Of a DNA stretch of 64,000 bases, positions 53,851 to 62,464 are shown one piece after another (the first letter of the stretch is position 1; the number at the start of each line of letters is the position of its first letter). The notes below the pieces were generated by a model. The model searched no databases. It had not been told where the DNA came from and saw nothing but the letters and a program-made list of their open reading frames with translations. A program made the translations under genes and the position numbers. Location: NCBI GenBank assembly GCA_023412475.1, contig JAEYNR010000079.1, forward strand, positions 124,001-188,000, read 5' to 3'. The stretch comes from Fibrobacterota bacterium (lineage in GTDB: Bacteria; Fibrobacterota; Chitinivibrionia; Chitinivibrionales; Chitinispirillaceae).

Positions 53851-54714
53851 ATGAAAAGAAAAGTAGCCATCTCTTCAAACCCTCAAATGGATCTTTCCAT
53901 CGAGGAAGCCTGTGATCTGCTCGGAGACCTTTCCGATATCATAAAAGGCAAACATGTGGCTATTAAACCAAATGACACCTGGGCATCTCCATCAGACCTT
54001 ACTCCCTGTACCCAGGCAGACACCCTGCGGGGGATAATCCGCTATATAAAAAAATTTTCTCCATCAAAAATAACGGTCAGCGGAGGTTCTGGAGCGGCTC
54101 AAACTGAGGATGTTTTCCGATATCTGGGGCTGGATAAAGTCATCGCCGAGGAGAAAGTTTTCTTTTTTGATCATAACAAACCCCCTTTTGTCCCGGTTTC
54201 TCTTTCCTATGGCCCGATGCAGGAAGTTCAAATCAATCCTCAGGTTCTGGAGTATGACACACTTATCTCTTTAGCTCAGTTAAAGGTGCACAATGCAGCA
54301 CTAGTGACTTTGTCGATGAAAAACATTGCCATGTCCTTTCCGGCTGCAGACTACTATGGCCATCCGAGGGAAAAATATGACCACCTACACTCCATTTTCA
54401 AAAATCTTCACTCCTTTATAGTTGGAATGTGTCAGAGGTTTCCTATTCATCTGGCCATAACCGTCGCTCACCCGGCCATGAAAATACGAGGACCTATTGG
54501 CGGGAAAACTTTCGAGGGAGATCTGACTATCGCCAGCAGGGATTTTGTGGCTGCTGATGCGGTTGGTGCAGCAATATTGGACCGCTTTGGGGTCAGCCAC
54601 ATCATAGAGGCAGAGAAAATCGGATTAGGAACTGCAGATTTAGATCTGATAGAAATCGCAGGCGTTCCCCTTGATCGTGCGATAGCTCACTTCTCAGAAA
54701 AAGAAAATTCCTGA
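53851..54714 (+). CDS. DUF362-domain protein
   Basis: 287 residues from ATG 53851, preceded by GGGAGGAAT; the frame is open 15 codons upstream without such a site. Pattern of DUF362: 'GKHVAIKPNDTWASP', 'YDTLISLAQLKVHNAALVTLSMKNIAM', 'GPIGGKTFEGDLTIASRDFVAADAVGAAIL' and 'IGLGTADLDLIEIAG'. Members often carry a C-terminal ferredoxin domain; this one does not. Enzymatic role unknown. Confidence 0.88.
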   Translation: MKRKVAISSNPQMDLSIEEACDLLGDLSDIIKGKHVAIKPNDTWASPSDLTPCTQADTLRGIIRYIKKFSPSKITVSGGSGAAQTEDVFRYLGLDKVIAEEKVFFFDHNKPPFVPVSLSYGPMQEVQINPQVLEYDTLISLAQLKVHNAALVTLSMKNIAMSFPAADYYGHPREKYDHLHSIFKNLHSFIVGMCQRFPIHLAITVAHPAMKIRGPIGGKTFEGDLTIASRDFVAADAVGAAILDRFGVSHIIEAEKIGLGTADLDLIEIAGVPLDRAIAHFSEKENS

Positions 54715-54783
54715 TTTGTTTAAAATTAATTATGGGCTTTTAATGCCCTATATTTATCTTAACCATTCAAAGGAGGCAGATAC

Positions 54784-54996
54784 ATGTCGATTGTTAAAAG
54801 GATTTTGTTGGTTCTTGCAGTAACCACTTTAGTTTTTCAGCTTCCAGGGTGTGGCCAGCAGCGTCCTGCAGGGGGAGGAACCCAGAAACAGCAGGAAGGT
54901 GGTGGCTCTCAGCAGCAACAGGGAAATGGCGAATCGGACACTGCACAAGATACCACTACTCAACCGCAGGACACCGTGTCAGACACCGCACAATAG
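54784..54996 (+). CDS. Small Gln/Gly-rich lipoprotein
   Basis: 70 residues. The N-terminal hydrophobic stretch ends in LPGC (Cys23). The mature part is a low-complexity Gln/Gly/Thr/Asp segment ('GGGTQKQQEGGGSQQQQG', 'DTAQDTTTQPQDTVSDTAQ') without a folded domain. AAAGGAGG precedes the ATG. Probably a surface or periplasmic tether of unknown role. Confidence 0.75.
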   Translation: MSIVKRILLVLAVTTLVFQLPGCGQQRPAGGGTQKQQEGGGSQQQQGNGESDTAQDTTTQPQDTVSDTAQ

Positions 54997-55002
54997 ATAA
55001 AT

Positions 55003-55030
55003 ACCTCCCGTAACTTCAATTACGGGAGGT
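55003..55030 (+). other. Strong hairpin between the lipoprotein gene and mgtE
   Basis: ACCTCCCGTAA pairs perfectly with TTACGGGAGGT (11 bp) around CTTCAA. There is no T-run directly after it. It ends 16 bases before the mgtE start codon, so it may terminate, attenuate or hide the ribosome binding region. Confidence 0.65.
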
Positions 55031-55046
55031 TTGCAGGAATTTTTCC

Positions 55047-56369
55047 ATGACCGAACTAACCGAATTAGTCCATCAGAGAGATCTCAAAGCGATACGCATT
55101 TGGGTAACAAATGCAGGAACACTGGAAATTGCCGAATCGATCAGCCGCCTGGAGGCTGAACAAAGGGCAATAGTCTTTCGGCTGCTGCCCAAAGAGCGCT
55201 CTATAGATGTATTTGAAATGCTGGATCTTGCCCTTCAGCAGGGTATTATCAAGACCATGCGCGAGGGGAGGGTTCGGGAGATTATGGAGGAGATGGAGCC
55301 GGATGACCGCGCAAGGCTTCTGGACGAACTCCCTCCCACTCTGGCAAAATGGCTTCTGGAAGGACTCTCTTTTAAAGAAAGACGGCTGACTTCCATTCTT
55401 CTGGGCTATCCTGAGCAATCAGTAGGCCGTATCATGAGCCCGGAATTCGTGGCTTTGAAAATCGGTATGACTGCTAAGGAAGCGCTCTCTAAGGTAAGAG
55501 ATTCCGGCAGAGGTGTTGAAGCCATCTATCTGCTTCCGGTAGTCGATGAGCAGGAAAAACTGATAGATGTAATAGAATTGGGTGATCTGGTTCTGGCAGA
55601 CCCAACTGCTAAGCTGGATGCACTGGTTTCGGAGGAGCCTTATTCGGTCAAAGCGGATCAAAATCAGGAGACCGCATCAAGATTGCTTTTGGAAGCAGGC
55701 ATAATGGCGCTTCCAGTGGTCAATGATCAGGATCATCTGGTGGGAATTCTTACCTTTGATGATGCCATGGAAGTGTTACAGGAAAGTGACACCGAAGATA
55801 TTCTGCGCTCCGGTGCTTCCGAACCCCTGGGAGCACCCTATTTTAGTGTCTCCTTATTTACTCTGACCAAAACCCGTGTGGTATGGCTTATGATTCTGGC
55901 CCTAGCAGCCACTCTTACTGTCAACGTACTCAATTTTTTCCAGGATGCCCTTCAATCGGCAATAACGCTTTCACTCTTTATTCCTCTTCTGATTGGTATA
56001 GGAGGAAATATCGGTTCGCAATCTGCAACCATTATCATCAGAGCAATGGCTCTGGGAGAGGTGCGCTTTTCCGATATGTTCAAGGTAATATTCCGTGAAG
56101 TGAGGGTAGGTTTTTTTCTGGGGATAACCCTGGGAGCAATTGCCTTTTTTGTTGTAGGGCCCTTTTTAGGGTGGGAAATAGCGTTTATTCTGGGAATTTC
56201 CCTTCTCTCTATTGCGCTATTGGCGGCTTTTGCCGGATCACTGCTCCCGATGCTGGCTAAGCGTATTGGAATCGACCCGGCGGTAGTAAGTGCTCCGATT
56301 ATTTCCACCCTGGTGGATGCCTCAGGATTAATTATCTACTTCTGCTTTGCAAGTATTGTTTTAACCTGA
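55047..56369 (+). CDS. mgtE: MgtE-type magnesium transporter
   Basis: 440 residues. N-terminal MgtE_N superhelix (about 1-125), two CBS domains (about 130-255; 'VGRIMSPEFVALKIGMT', 'ALPVVNDQDHLVGILTFDDAM'), a connecting helix, and five transmembrane helices (about 280-440) with the pore motif 'GGNIGSQSATIIIRAMALGE' and Mg2+-site 'GIDPAVVSAPIISTLVDASG'. It imports Mg2+ in the inner membrane, gated by Mg2+ binding to the CBS part. A hairpin lies just upstream. Confidence 0.96.
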   Translation: MTELTELVHQRDLKAIRIWVTNAGTLEIAESISRLEAEQRAIVFRLLPKERSIDVFEMLDLALQQGIIKTMREGRVREIMEEMEPDDRARLLDELPPTLAKWLLEGLSFKERRLTSILLGYPEQSVGRIMSPEFVALKIGMTAKEALSKVRDSGRGVEAIYLLPVVDEQEKLIDVIELGDLVLADPTAKLDALVSEEPYSVKADQNQETASRLLLEAGIMALPVVNDQDHLVGILTFDDAMEVLQESDTEDILRSGASEPLGAPYFSVSLFTLTKTRVVWLMILALAATLTVNVLNFFQDALQSAITLSLFIPLLIGIGGNIGSQSATIIIRAMALGEVRFSDMFKVIFREVRVGFFLGITLGAIAFFVVGPFLGWEIAFILGISLLSIALLAAFAGSLLPMLAKRIGIDPAVVSAPIISTLVDASGLIIYFCFASIVLT

Positions 56370-56395
56370 AAAAAAAACCGCTCTATTTCTGTAAA

Positions 56396-56671
56396 TCATT
56401 TCTTTATGATATGTCTACCAGCTATTACAATTCCTGCAATACCGGAAAAAAGCAGCAACATTCTGGATGGATCCCTGAACCCTTTCATCTCATCCTCTCT
56501 TAAAATTTTGTGCTCTTCGGTATATGTCAGTCGTTTGCGGATATTAGTATGAAGTCTGGATACTTTCTTATCTTCACTCATAGAGACATAAACAAAATCA
56601 TCTGACCAGGGGCTAGCTGTGATCTCTCCGGCATAAAAAAGAAATATTACTGCCAGCAATGCCAGATTCAT
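56396..56671 (-). CDS. Small exported/membrane protein
   Basis: 91 residues from ATG 56671, preceded by GGAGG (the longer frame to 56767 starts without such a site). A signal peptide covers about 1-20 ('MNLALLAVIFLFYAGEITA'), followed by a basic region ('RLHTNIRKRLTYTEEHK') and a C-terminal hydrophobic helix (about 70-88). Unknown function. Convergent with mgtE. Confidence 0.65.
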   Translation of the reverse strand: MNLALLAVIFLFYAGEITASPWSDDFVYVSMSEDKKVSRLHTNIRKRLTYTEEHKILREDEMKGFRDPSRMLLLFSGIAGIVIAGRHIIKK

Positions 56672-56826
56672 CTGATACCTCCTTAATTGGTTTTCATACA
56701 AGAATAGTATGAAAAGAGTAAAATAATGGCTCTGTGAAAAGGACAAGGGTGAAAGACCTCTGCACAATCATGAATAGAAGCAATATCGCAGCCAAATTGC
56801 AGCGGGGCCAACGGTCATACACCAGG

Positions 56827-56863
56827 GCATCTTCTCCCAGGTTTGCAGCCTGAGAGAAGATGC
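56827..56863. other. 10-bp inverted repeat
   Basis: GCATCTTCTC and GAGAAGATGC are separated by 17 bases. There is no T-run. It lies upstream of the small exported protein gene and downstream of the PEGA gene. Confidence 0.45.
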
Positions 56864-56946
56864 ATACTACTACACTAGCCCAGACCAACGGCCGGAAGGG
56901 TTGGGGATTAACGATTTGTGATTAGTGGATTAGGACAGATGATGCA

Positions 56947-57858
56947 TCAAAATTTAAATGTCAAAGAAAATGACACAGCAGACAGAACAAGGGAAGTTAT
57001 TCCCAGATATCTAAAATTTTTTGCCCTCCGGTAGGACCTCTCCAATGAGGGTGAATTCTTTTCCAGTTCGTTTTTCTGCATATCATGGTAACTGTCAAAA
57101 TAATATCGTTCGGAAAAAAAACATACTGCTGATGTGAGTAACAGTGCAGCCCCCGGAATCATCATTCTGGATTGATAAAATGGCCTCTTGCGTAATTGTA
57201 AATAACAGGTGTGCACTCCGGGTTCGCTTATCTCAATAGTGTGATTGACCGGTTCGTATCCTTTGAGCCTTCCTTCCATGGTAAAAATACCCATCGGCAC
57301 AATCCATTCCAGAGGAGTCATACCCTCCAGTCCCGAACCAGATTTTATCCTCACTCCCTGGGGTGAGGAGTGCACCCGAAGATGACACACATAATGGGTT
57401 CGAAGGTTTTCGATGATCTTGCGGCTAAGCACGGTTTTCACTGTACCGAGTTCAGATGAACCAAAAGACAGTGAGATAAAAGAGCTGCTCTGAGATCGTT
57501 GTCTTCCCTCTGAAACATCGATTTTCACCAGATCGGTCTCAATCGTGTATTGGGTATCAGAGGCAGTCTCCTGTATTTTTAAAGAAAATAGAAGCATCAG
57601 GTGACTGCGGTTTTCATCCTCAGGGCTCAGAGCGGCGTGGAGTTCTGAAAGCTGGTACCCTATATCAAATAAGGGCTTTTTTAAATGTTCTGAGAGCTTT
57701 TGTGGAAAAGCGGGAGGCAAATGAAGACTTAAAGAGCTGTCAAAATCAAAGAAAATAAGCTCTCTGAGCTCGCCGTACACCATCGGAGAGTGGCTCAAGC
57801 AAAAGAGAAAAAAGATCGGAAAGCAGAATAACCGTTTAAAACGCCTCAGGAGGAACAT
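56947..57858 (-). CDS. Exported PEGA-domain protein
   Basis: 303 residues. Signal peptide about 1-29. After an N-terminal domain ('LIFFDFDSSLSLHLPPAFPQ', 'LFSLKIQETASDTQYTI') comes a PEGA domain at about 165-222 ('LRVHSSPQGVRIKSGSGLEGMTP', 'MEGRLKGYEPVNHTIEI'), then two C-terminal transmembrane-like segments (about 231-249 and 283-300). PEGA domains bind cell-surface components. It is related in domain type to the STAS-PEGA protein at 4.8 kb, but the overall design differs. Confidence 0.82.
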   Translation of the reverse strand: MFLLRRFKRLFCFPIFFLFCLSHSPMVYGELRELIFFDFDSSLSLHLPPAFPQKLSEHLKKPLFDIGYQLSELHAALSPEDENRSHLMLLFSLKIQETASDTQYTIETDLVKIDVSEGRQRSQSSSFISLSFGSSELGTVKTVLSRKIIENLRTHYVCHLRVHSSPQGVRIKSGSGLEGMTPLEWIVPMGIFTMEGRLKGYEPVNHTIEISEPGVHTCYLQLRKRPFYQSRMMIPGAALLLTSAVCFFSERYYFDSYHDMQKNELEKNSPSLERSYRRAKNFRYLGITSLVLSAVSFSLTFKF

Positions 57859-57900
57859 TTTTCAAATATAACTGTCGGAAGTTATGAAACCCCAAAAAGA

Positions 57901-57955
57901 AAGCACGAAATTCGAAAACCGAAATCCGAAACAGGAGAAGGAAATGGAGGAAAAA
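57901..57955 (+). repeat. AT-rich dispersed element, copy 4 (first half)
   Basis: AGCACGAAATTCGAAAACC..GAAATCCGAAACAGGAGAAGGAAATGG matches the first half of copies at 43542 and 63349. The second half is absent. Confidence 0.55.
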
Positions 57956-58071
57956 AACATGCAGATACATATTTTATTGCCGTAGTTACCAATTGCCGGA
58001 ATAACAGTTATTATCCATTCTATATTATAAGCTAAGCTGTTAAATAAAAAAGAGCTTTTTAAGGGAGTATT

Positions 58072-58917
58072 ATGAAATTAGTGGGACCACATGTATCGAT
58101 ATCCGGGGGAGTGCAAAACGCCCCACTCAATGCTGCTTCACTGGGAGCGACTGCATTTGGAATGTTTACCAAGAATCAGCGCAGATGGGATGCGGCACCA
58201 CTGGATGAAAAAACGATCATCCTGTTTAAAAAAAATCTGATCGATAATGGTTTTAAGCCTTCAAGTGTGCTGGTCCACAATAGCTACCTCATCAATATCG
58301 GAAATCCGCAAAAAGAACCCTGGGAAAAATCATACACCGCTTTTGTGGATGAACTGTCACGATGCTCTCAGCTTGGGCTTCAATATCTTAACATTCATCC
58401 GGGTAGCCATCTTAAGTTGTGCTCTGAAACAGAATGCCTGTCAATTATAGCCCAATCGATAAACAGAGCTTTTGAGGAAACTCAGGAGGTGGTTGTTGTG
58501 CTGGAGAATACGGCTGGGCAGGGTTCAAATGTAGGATACCGCTTTGAACACCTGGCAGAGATTATTGATCAGGTAAATAATAAACAGAGAATAGGAGTTT
58601 GTCTTGATACTTGTCATCTTTTCTCATCAGGATATGACATTTCAACCAAAGATGCTTACGAGAGTACCATGGATGAGTTTGGTTCGATAGTCGGTTTTGA
58701 TTTTCTCCGCGGAGTACATCTTAATGACTCGAAGGTCCCGTTAGGAAGTAAAGTAGACAGGCACCACTCGATAGGAAAAGGCATTCTGGGGTTGGAGCCT
58801 TTTAGTTTTATCATGAACGACCGGCGTTTTGACCAGATTCCGATGGTGCTGGAGACTATTGATGAAACACTGTGGGCTTCTGAGATACAATTACTGAATT
58901 CACTGGTTTCATCCTGA
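58072..58917 (+). CDS. nfo: Endonuclease IV (AP endonuclease)
   Basis: 281 residues. TIM barrel with three-zinc ligands visible in 'VGPHVSISGG', 'VHNSYLINIG', 'LNIHPGSHL', 'VVLENTAGQG', 'VCLDTCHLFSSGYD', 'VHLNDSKVPLGSKVDRHHSIGKG' and 'LETIDE'. It cleaves DNA 5' to abasic sites in base excision repair. The length is normal and every motif is present. Confidence 0.97.
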   Translation: MKLVGPHVSISGGVQNAPLNAASLGATAFGMFTKNQRRWDAAPLDEKTIILFKKNLIDNGFKPSSVLVHNSYLINIGNPQKEPWEKSYTAFVDELSRCSQLGLQYLNIHPGSHLKLCSETECLSIIAQSINRAFEETQEVVVVLENTAGQGSNVGYRFEHLAEIIDQVNNKQRIGVCLDTCHLFSSGYDISTKDAYESTMDEFGSIVGFDFLRGVHLNDSKVPLGSKVDRHHSIGKGILGLEPFSFIMNDRRFDQIPMVLETIDETLWASEIQLLNSLVSS

Positions 58918-58980
58918 TAAACACTTGAGAGTTAGTCTAAGGTTAGATAAAGAAAATAATCGGCACTCCTCGACACCCCG

Positions 58981-59255
58981 CAGGCGCTCTGAACTCCGGC
59001 ACGGGCGTTAAAATTCTTGGCACCAGCGTTCATAACCTTGACAGCCGTGCCAAATAACCTTTACTTCTGTGTTCCTGACGCGAAAAAACCTGGACCTCCG
59101 AACTCCATCATTGGCGTTCTGAACCCCAACACCGGAGCTATGAACCCCCGGCATTGGAGCTTTTAGCCCGAGCGTCGAGTCTTTGAAAACCATCACCGGT
59201 GTTCTGAAGACCGTCTGTGGAGCTCTGAAGCCCAATAGATGGGTTGTGATAATCC
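58981..59255 (-). repeat. Degenerate 21-bp-period tandem array B
   Basis: About twelve units of mostly 21 bases with the approximate + strand consensus GGNGYTCTGAACCCCANCACC (examples start GGCGCTCTGAACTCC, GGCGTTCTGAACCCC, GGAGCTATGAACCCC, GGTGTTCTGAAGACC, GGAGCTCTGAAGCCC). A - strand frame (59008-59280) reads as heptads ('GFRAPQT', 'VFRTPVM', 'VFKDSTL', 'GLKAPMP') and is open, but has no clear start signal. It is followed by the dprA cluster. Similar in period to array A. Confidence 0.75.
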
Positions 59256-59487
59256 CTTGTACAGAAACCGTCTGGTCCAACCGCCTCTGCCTATAAACGG
59301 ACCGGCCCGTCTTTATCCAAAAAACCTCTCCGAACCTTTAACCTTTAATTCTTCAAAGCGAATGGCAGATACTATTTTTTAATTACAGAAAGTTGAAGCC
59401 AAAATCATACATGCCCGCATGTAAATGTGCAATGAGTTTTGGTTATTTTTAATCTCCAGACACCCCATCAACATACCAGGTATAAAT

Positions 59488-60585
59488 ATGCCACTTCATT
59501 GGATCGCGCTCAATGCCGTCAGGGGTTTAGGTCCGGTAAAGATAAAACAACTGCTGGAAAAATTTGGTGAACCTGGAGCTGTTTTTAATCAGTCACCATC
59601 AAAGCTTGTGGAGCAGGGGATAGCCTCTGAGTCTATCGCTTCCCAGCTTGGCGATCCTGCACTATTTAAATTCGCACAGGAGCAGCTTAGTTGGGCAGAA
59701 AGGTTGAAAGTATCGGTAATAACTTATAATGACAGAGCGTATCCATCTTGTTTAAAGGAAATATTTGCACCTCCACCAATAATATATGTAAAGGGCAAGA
59801 TAGAGGTTTTCCAGAAGCATGCGGTGGCAGTTGTGGGTACCAGGATTCCCACAGTTTATGGAAAAAAAGTAACCGATACTATTTGTGCCGAACTGGTGGA
59901 ACGAAGACTTGTGATAGTAAGCGGGCTGGCCAGAGGGATTGATACTGCTGCTCATCAGAGCTGTATTAATCGCAGGGGGCAGACGGTGGCGGTTCTAGGA
60001 TGCGGGCTGGACCGATGCTATCCACCTGAAAACAGGGAGCTGTCAGAGAAAATAGTGGAGAATGGAGTTCTTTTATCGGAATTCCCCTTAGGAACTCCGC
60101 CTGAAGCGTACAATTTCCCCAGGCGTAATCGTATTATCAGCGGTATGTCTTTAGGGGTGTTGGTTGTGGAGGCGGGAATAAAGAGCGGGAGTCTGATTAC
60201 TGTCCATTATGCACTTCAGCAGGGAAGAGAGGTGTTTGCGGTTCCGGGGCCGATCAGCTCCCCTGTTAGTGCTGGCACCTTTAATCTGATTAAGGATGGG
60301 GCTATTCCTGCCCGCAGTGGTCATGAAATTGCACAAAGTTTAAAGGTCAACACATTATCGTTTGAAAATCAGACCGGTTGCCCCACTGCTGGCTTTCTAA
60401 TGGAGCTTTTGCAGGATTCAGAAAAAGAGGTTTTTGAACAACTAAGTACTATACCGGTGCGTATTGATGATATTTCAACTAGGACGGGTATCCCGGTTGC
60501 TGCCCTGTATCCCTTGCTGCTAAATCTGGAGCTCAAAGGGCTTATCCGGCAGTTGAGCGGACAGTCGTATGTAACAGGTATTTAA
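59488..60585 (+). CDS. dprA: DNA processing protein DprA
   Basis: 365 residues from ATG 59488 (an upstream frame to 59425 adds 21 residues unlike the family). A Rossmann-like core with 'AVVGTRIPTVYGKKV', 'IVSGLARGIDTAAHQ', 'VLGCGLDRCYPPENREL', 'PRRNRIISGMSLGVLVVEAG' and 'KSGSLITVHYALQQGREVFAVPG' loads RecA onto single-stranded DNA during transformation. The N-terminal helix-hairpin-helix ('ALNAVRGLGPVKIKQLLEKFG') and C-terminal winged helix ('IPVRIDDISTRTGIPVAALYPLLLNLEL') are present. It overlaps the next gene by one base, suggesting coupling. Confidence 0.95.
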   Translation: MPLHWIALNAVRGLGPVKIKQLLEKFGEPGAVFNQSPSKLVEQGIASESIASQLGDPALFKFAQEQLSWAERLKVSVITYNDRAYPSCLKEIFAPPPIIYVKGKIEVFQKHAVAVVGTRIPTVYGKKVTDTICAELVERRLVIVSGLARGIDTAAHQSCINRRGQTVAVLGCGLDRCYPPENRELSEKIVENGVLLSEFPLGTPPEAYNFPRRNRIISGMSLGVLVVEAGIKSGSLITVHYALQQGREVFAVPGPISSPVSAGTFNLIKDGAIPARSGHEIAQSLKVNTLSFENQTGCPTAGFLMELLQDSEKEVFEQLSTIPVRIDDISTRTGIPVAALYPLLLNLELKGLIRQLSGQSYVTGI

Positions 60586-60872
60586 TGAGCAAAAAAAAAC
60601 TGATAATTTCATCGCTGACAGTGGTGTTTCTCTCTTTTGTCCTGATTTCGTTTTTTGGCAATCAGGGCTGGCTTGCCTTACATAAAGGTCAAGAGCAGCT
60701 TAAGGATCTTGAATCTGAAGTGGAGCAATCGAAACAGATGGTAGATTCTTTAAAAAAAGAGATCGACAGATTAAAAAATGATACTTCGTATCTGGAAAAA
60801 ATTGCCCGCGAGAAGCTGGGAATGGCCAGAAGAAACGAAAAAATTTACAAATTCGTTGAGGAGAACGATTAA
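60585..60872 (+). CDS. FtsB/DivIC-like septum protein
   Basis: 95 residues. Short cytoplasmic start, one transmembrane helix (about 7-26), then a periplasmic coiled coil (about 32-75; 'KDLESEVEQSKQMVDSLKKEIDRLK') and 'YLEKIAREKLGMARRNEKIY', typical of FtsB/DivIC. It forms the FtsQLB divisome link. Starts and ends overlap neighbours by one base (TAATG), so the genes are tightly coupled. Confidence 0.85.
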   Translation: MSKKKLIISSLTVVFLSFVLISFFGNQGWLALHKGQEQLKDLESEVEQSKQMVDSLKKEIDRLKNDTSYLEKIAREKLGMARRNEKIYKFVEEND

Positions 60873-61549
60873 TGTTTTTTAAGCATTTTCTCAAGCAGGT
60901 CCGCAGTAACATTATTGCCGGTATACTTTTACTTATTCCGCTGGTGTTAAGTGTTGTTATTATTGTCAAATTGTTTCAGTGGATCGATTCTGCTCTTCCG
61001 GGAGTTTTCGGGGCAGAGTGGCTTCCAGGTCTGGGGATTCTGGTAATCCTTGTTGCTGCTTACTTTACCGGAGTCGCAGCGAAAAACTTTTTTGGAAAAA
61101 AACTTATAAGCACTGCCAACGCCGTAATCGTCAATATCCCGGTCTTAAACAAGATTTATCTGGCGATCCAGCAGCTTGTGGATGCTGCGACTCTCAGCAA
61201 AAAGAACCTCTTTGACAGGGCGGTGATGCTTGAATTTCCCAGGCCCGGCAGTTTCGGAATAGGATTTGTAACCTGTGAAAACAATAAAGAGCTTTCCTTG
61301 AAAACCGGTAAGAAGATGGCCTCAGTGTTTTTACCTACCACTCCTAATCCTACATCAGGTTTTCTGCTCTATATCCCAGAGGGGGAACTAATAGATTTGA
61401 ATCTGTCGGTTGAGGCAGCCATTAAACTGATTGTCTCTGGTGGTATTCTTAATAATGGTGACACAAAAAGCCAGCAAGCTCCTGCACCAATATCAATAAA
61501 GGAATGGGCAGGGCTTTTCAAACGAAAGCGACAAACCACACTTTCCTGA
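60872..61549 (+). CDS. DUF502-family membrane protein
   Basis: 225 residues. Two transmembrane segments (about 13-38 and 50-70) precede a soluble domain with 'FGKKLISTANAVIVNIPVLNKIYLAIQQLVDA', 'FPRPGSFGIGFVTC', 'VFLPTTPNPTSGFLLYIPEGE' and 'VSGG', the DUF502 pattern. Function unknown. Cotranscribed between the FtsB-like gene and recO, which is an uncommon association. Confidence 0.9.
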   Translation: MFFKHFLKQVRSNIIAGILLLIPLVLSVVIIVKLFQWIDSALPGVFGAEWLPGLGILVILVAAYFTGVAAKNFFGKKLISTANAVIVNIPVLNKIYLAIQQLVDAATLSKKNLFDRAVMLEFPRPGSFGIGFVTCENNKELSLKTGKKMASVFLPTTPNPTSGFLLYIPEGELIDLNLSVEAAIKLIVSGGILNNGDTKSQQAPAPISIKEWAGLFKRKRQTTLS

Positions 61550-61558
61550 AAATAAAGC

Positions 61559-62320
61559 ATGGGTATAGAGAAAACCAGGGCAGTAATTCTGTCGATGCTT
61601 CCATATCGGGAGTCAAGTGCTATCGTAACACTTTACACCAATGAATATGGCCGTGTAAACGGTATCGCCAAAGGGGTGAGAAAACGTTCGAAAAACTCTC
61701 TCCCACTGGAGCGGGGATTTCTTATCGACCTGATACTCTATATTAAACAGGGACGAGACCTGCATACCCTTGCGGATATCAATATCTGCGATTATTATCC
61801 GGGTATCCGGGGTGATCTTTATAATACCGCTATTCGTGATGCCGCTTTTGAACTGCTTCTGAAATCGGTTATGGCAAGTGAATCTCATCCTGAACTGTTT
61901 TCTCTTTTGCAGCAGTTTCTTCTCTCCCTTCAAACAACTGATATCACAGAGAATCGATTTGCACTCTTATGGAACTTCTATATGAAAACGGCAGAGCTTC
62001 TTGGATTCGCCCTCCGTTTTGACTGCTGCAGATGTTGTGGTCGAAAAATATTAATTTCTGAAGGTGTTTTTCTTATAGTGGAAAGCGGCGGGCTTTACTG
62101 CACCAGATGCGGGGAAGTAAACCGGTCTTTACCGGATGCATACATTCAGAGTACAGTTTTACAGAAGCTTAATGGATCTTCTTCACCGCTGAAATTACCC
62201 TCCGATGAACTTATGCGCTTGACCAGACTGGCTGCATCCTACTGCCGTTTTCATCTGGATATCCGCCCGGAATTTAAGTCTCTCAAATTTATCGAACAGA
62301 TTGTTGCAAATTGCTGTTAA
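61559..62320 (+). CDS. recO: DNA repair protein RecO
   Basis: 253 residues. The N-terminal OB fold ('TRAVILSMLPYRESSAIVTLYTNEYGRV', 'GVRKR') is followed by a helical domain with a zinc-type site: 'CCRCCGRK' and 'YCTRCGEV' (about residues 158-187). It loads RecA with RecFR. Last member of the dprA cluster, 9 bases after DUF502. Confidence 0.93.
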   Translation: MGIEKTRAVILSMLPYRESSAIVTLYTNEYGRVNGIAKGVRKRSKNSLPLERGFLIDLILYIKQGRDLHTLADINICDYYPGIRGDLYNTAIRDAAFELLLKSVMASESHPELFSLLQQFLLSLQTTDITENRFALLWNFYMKTAELLGFALRFDCCRCCGRKILISEGVFLIVESGGLYCTRCGEVNRSLPDAYIQSTVLQKLNGSSSPLKLPSDELMRLTRLAASYCRFHLDIRPEFKSLKFIEQIVANCC

Positions 62321-62464
62321 CGCAACACAAACAACAAACGGAAAAGCTGTGTACAAAAATCTGAACCAGCTTTTTGTGAAAAATTCTTAATACAAAGCCT
62401 CCATAACCGTAATCACTATTCTATCCTGTTAAATCAAAATTACTCCTAAGAGAAAAGGAGGCTG

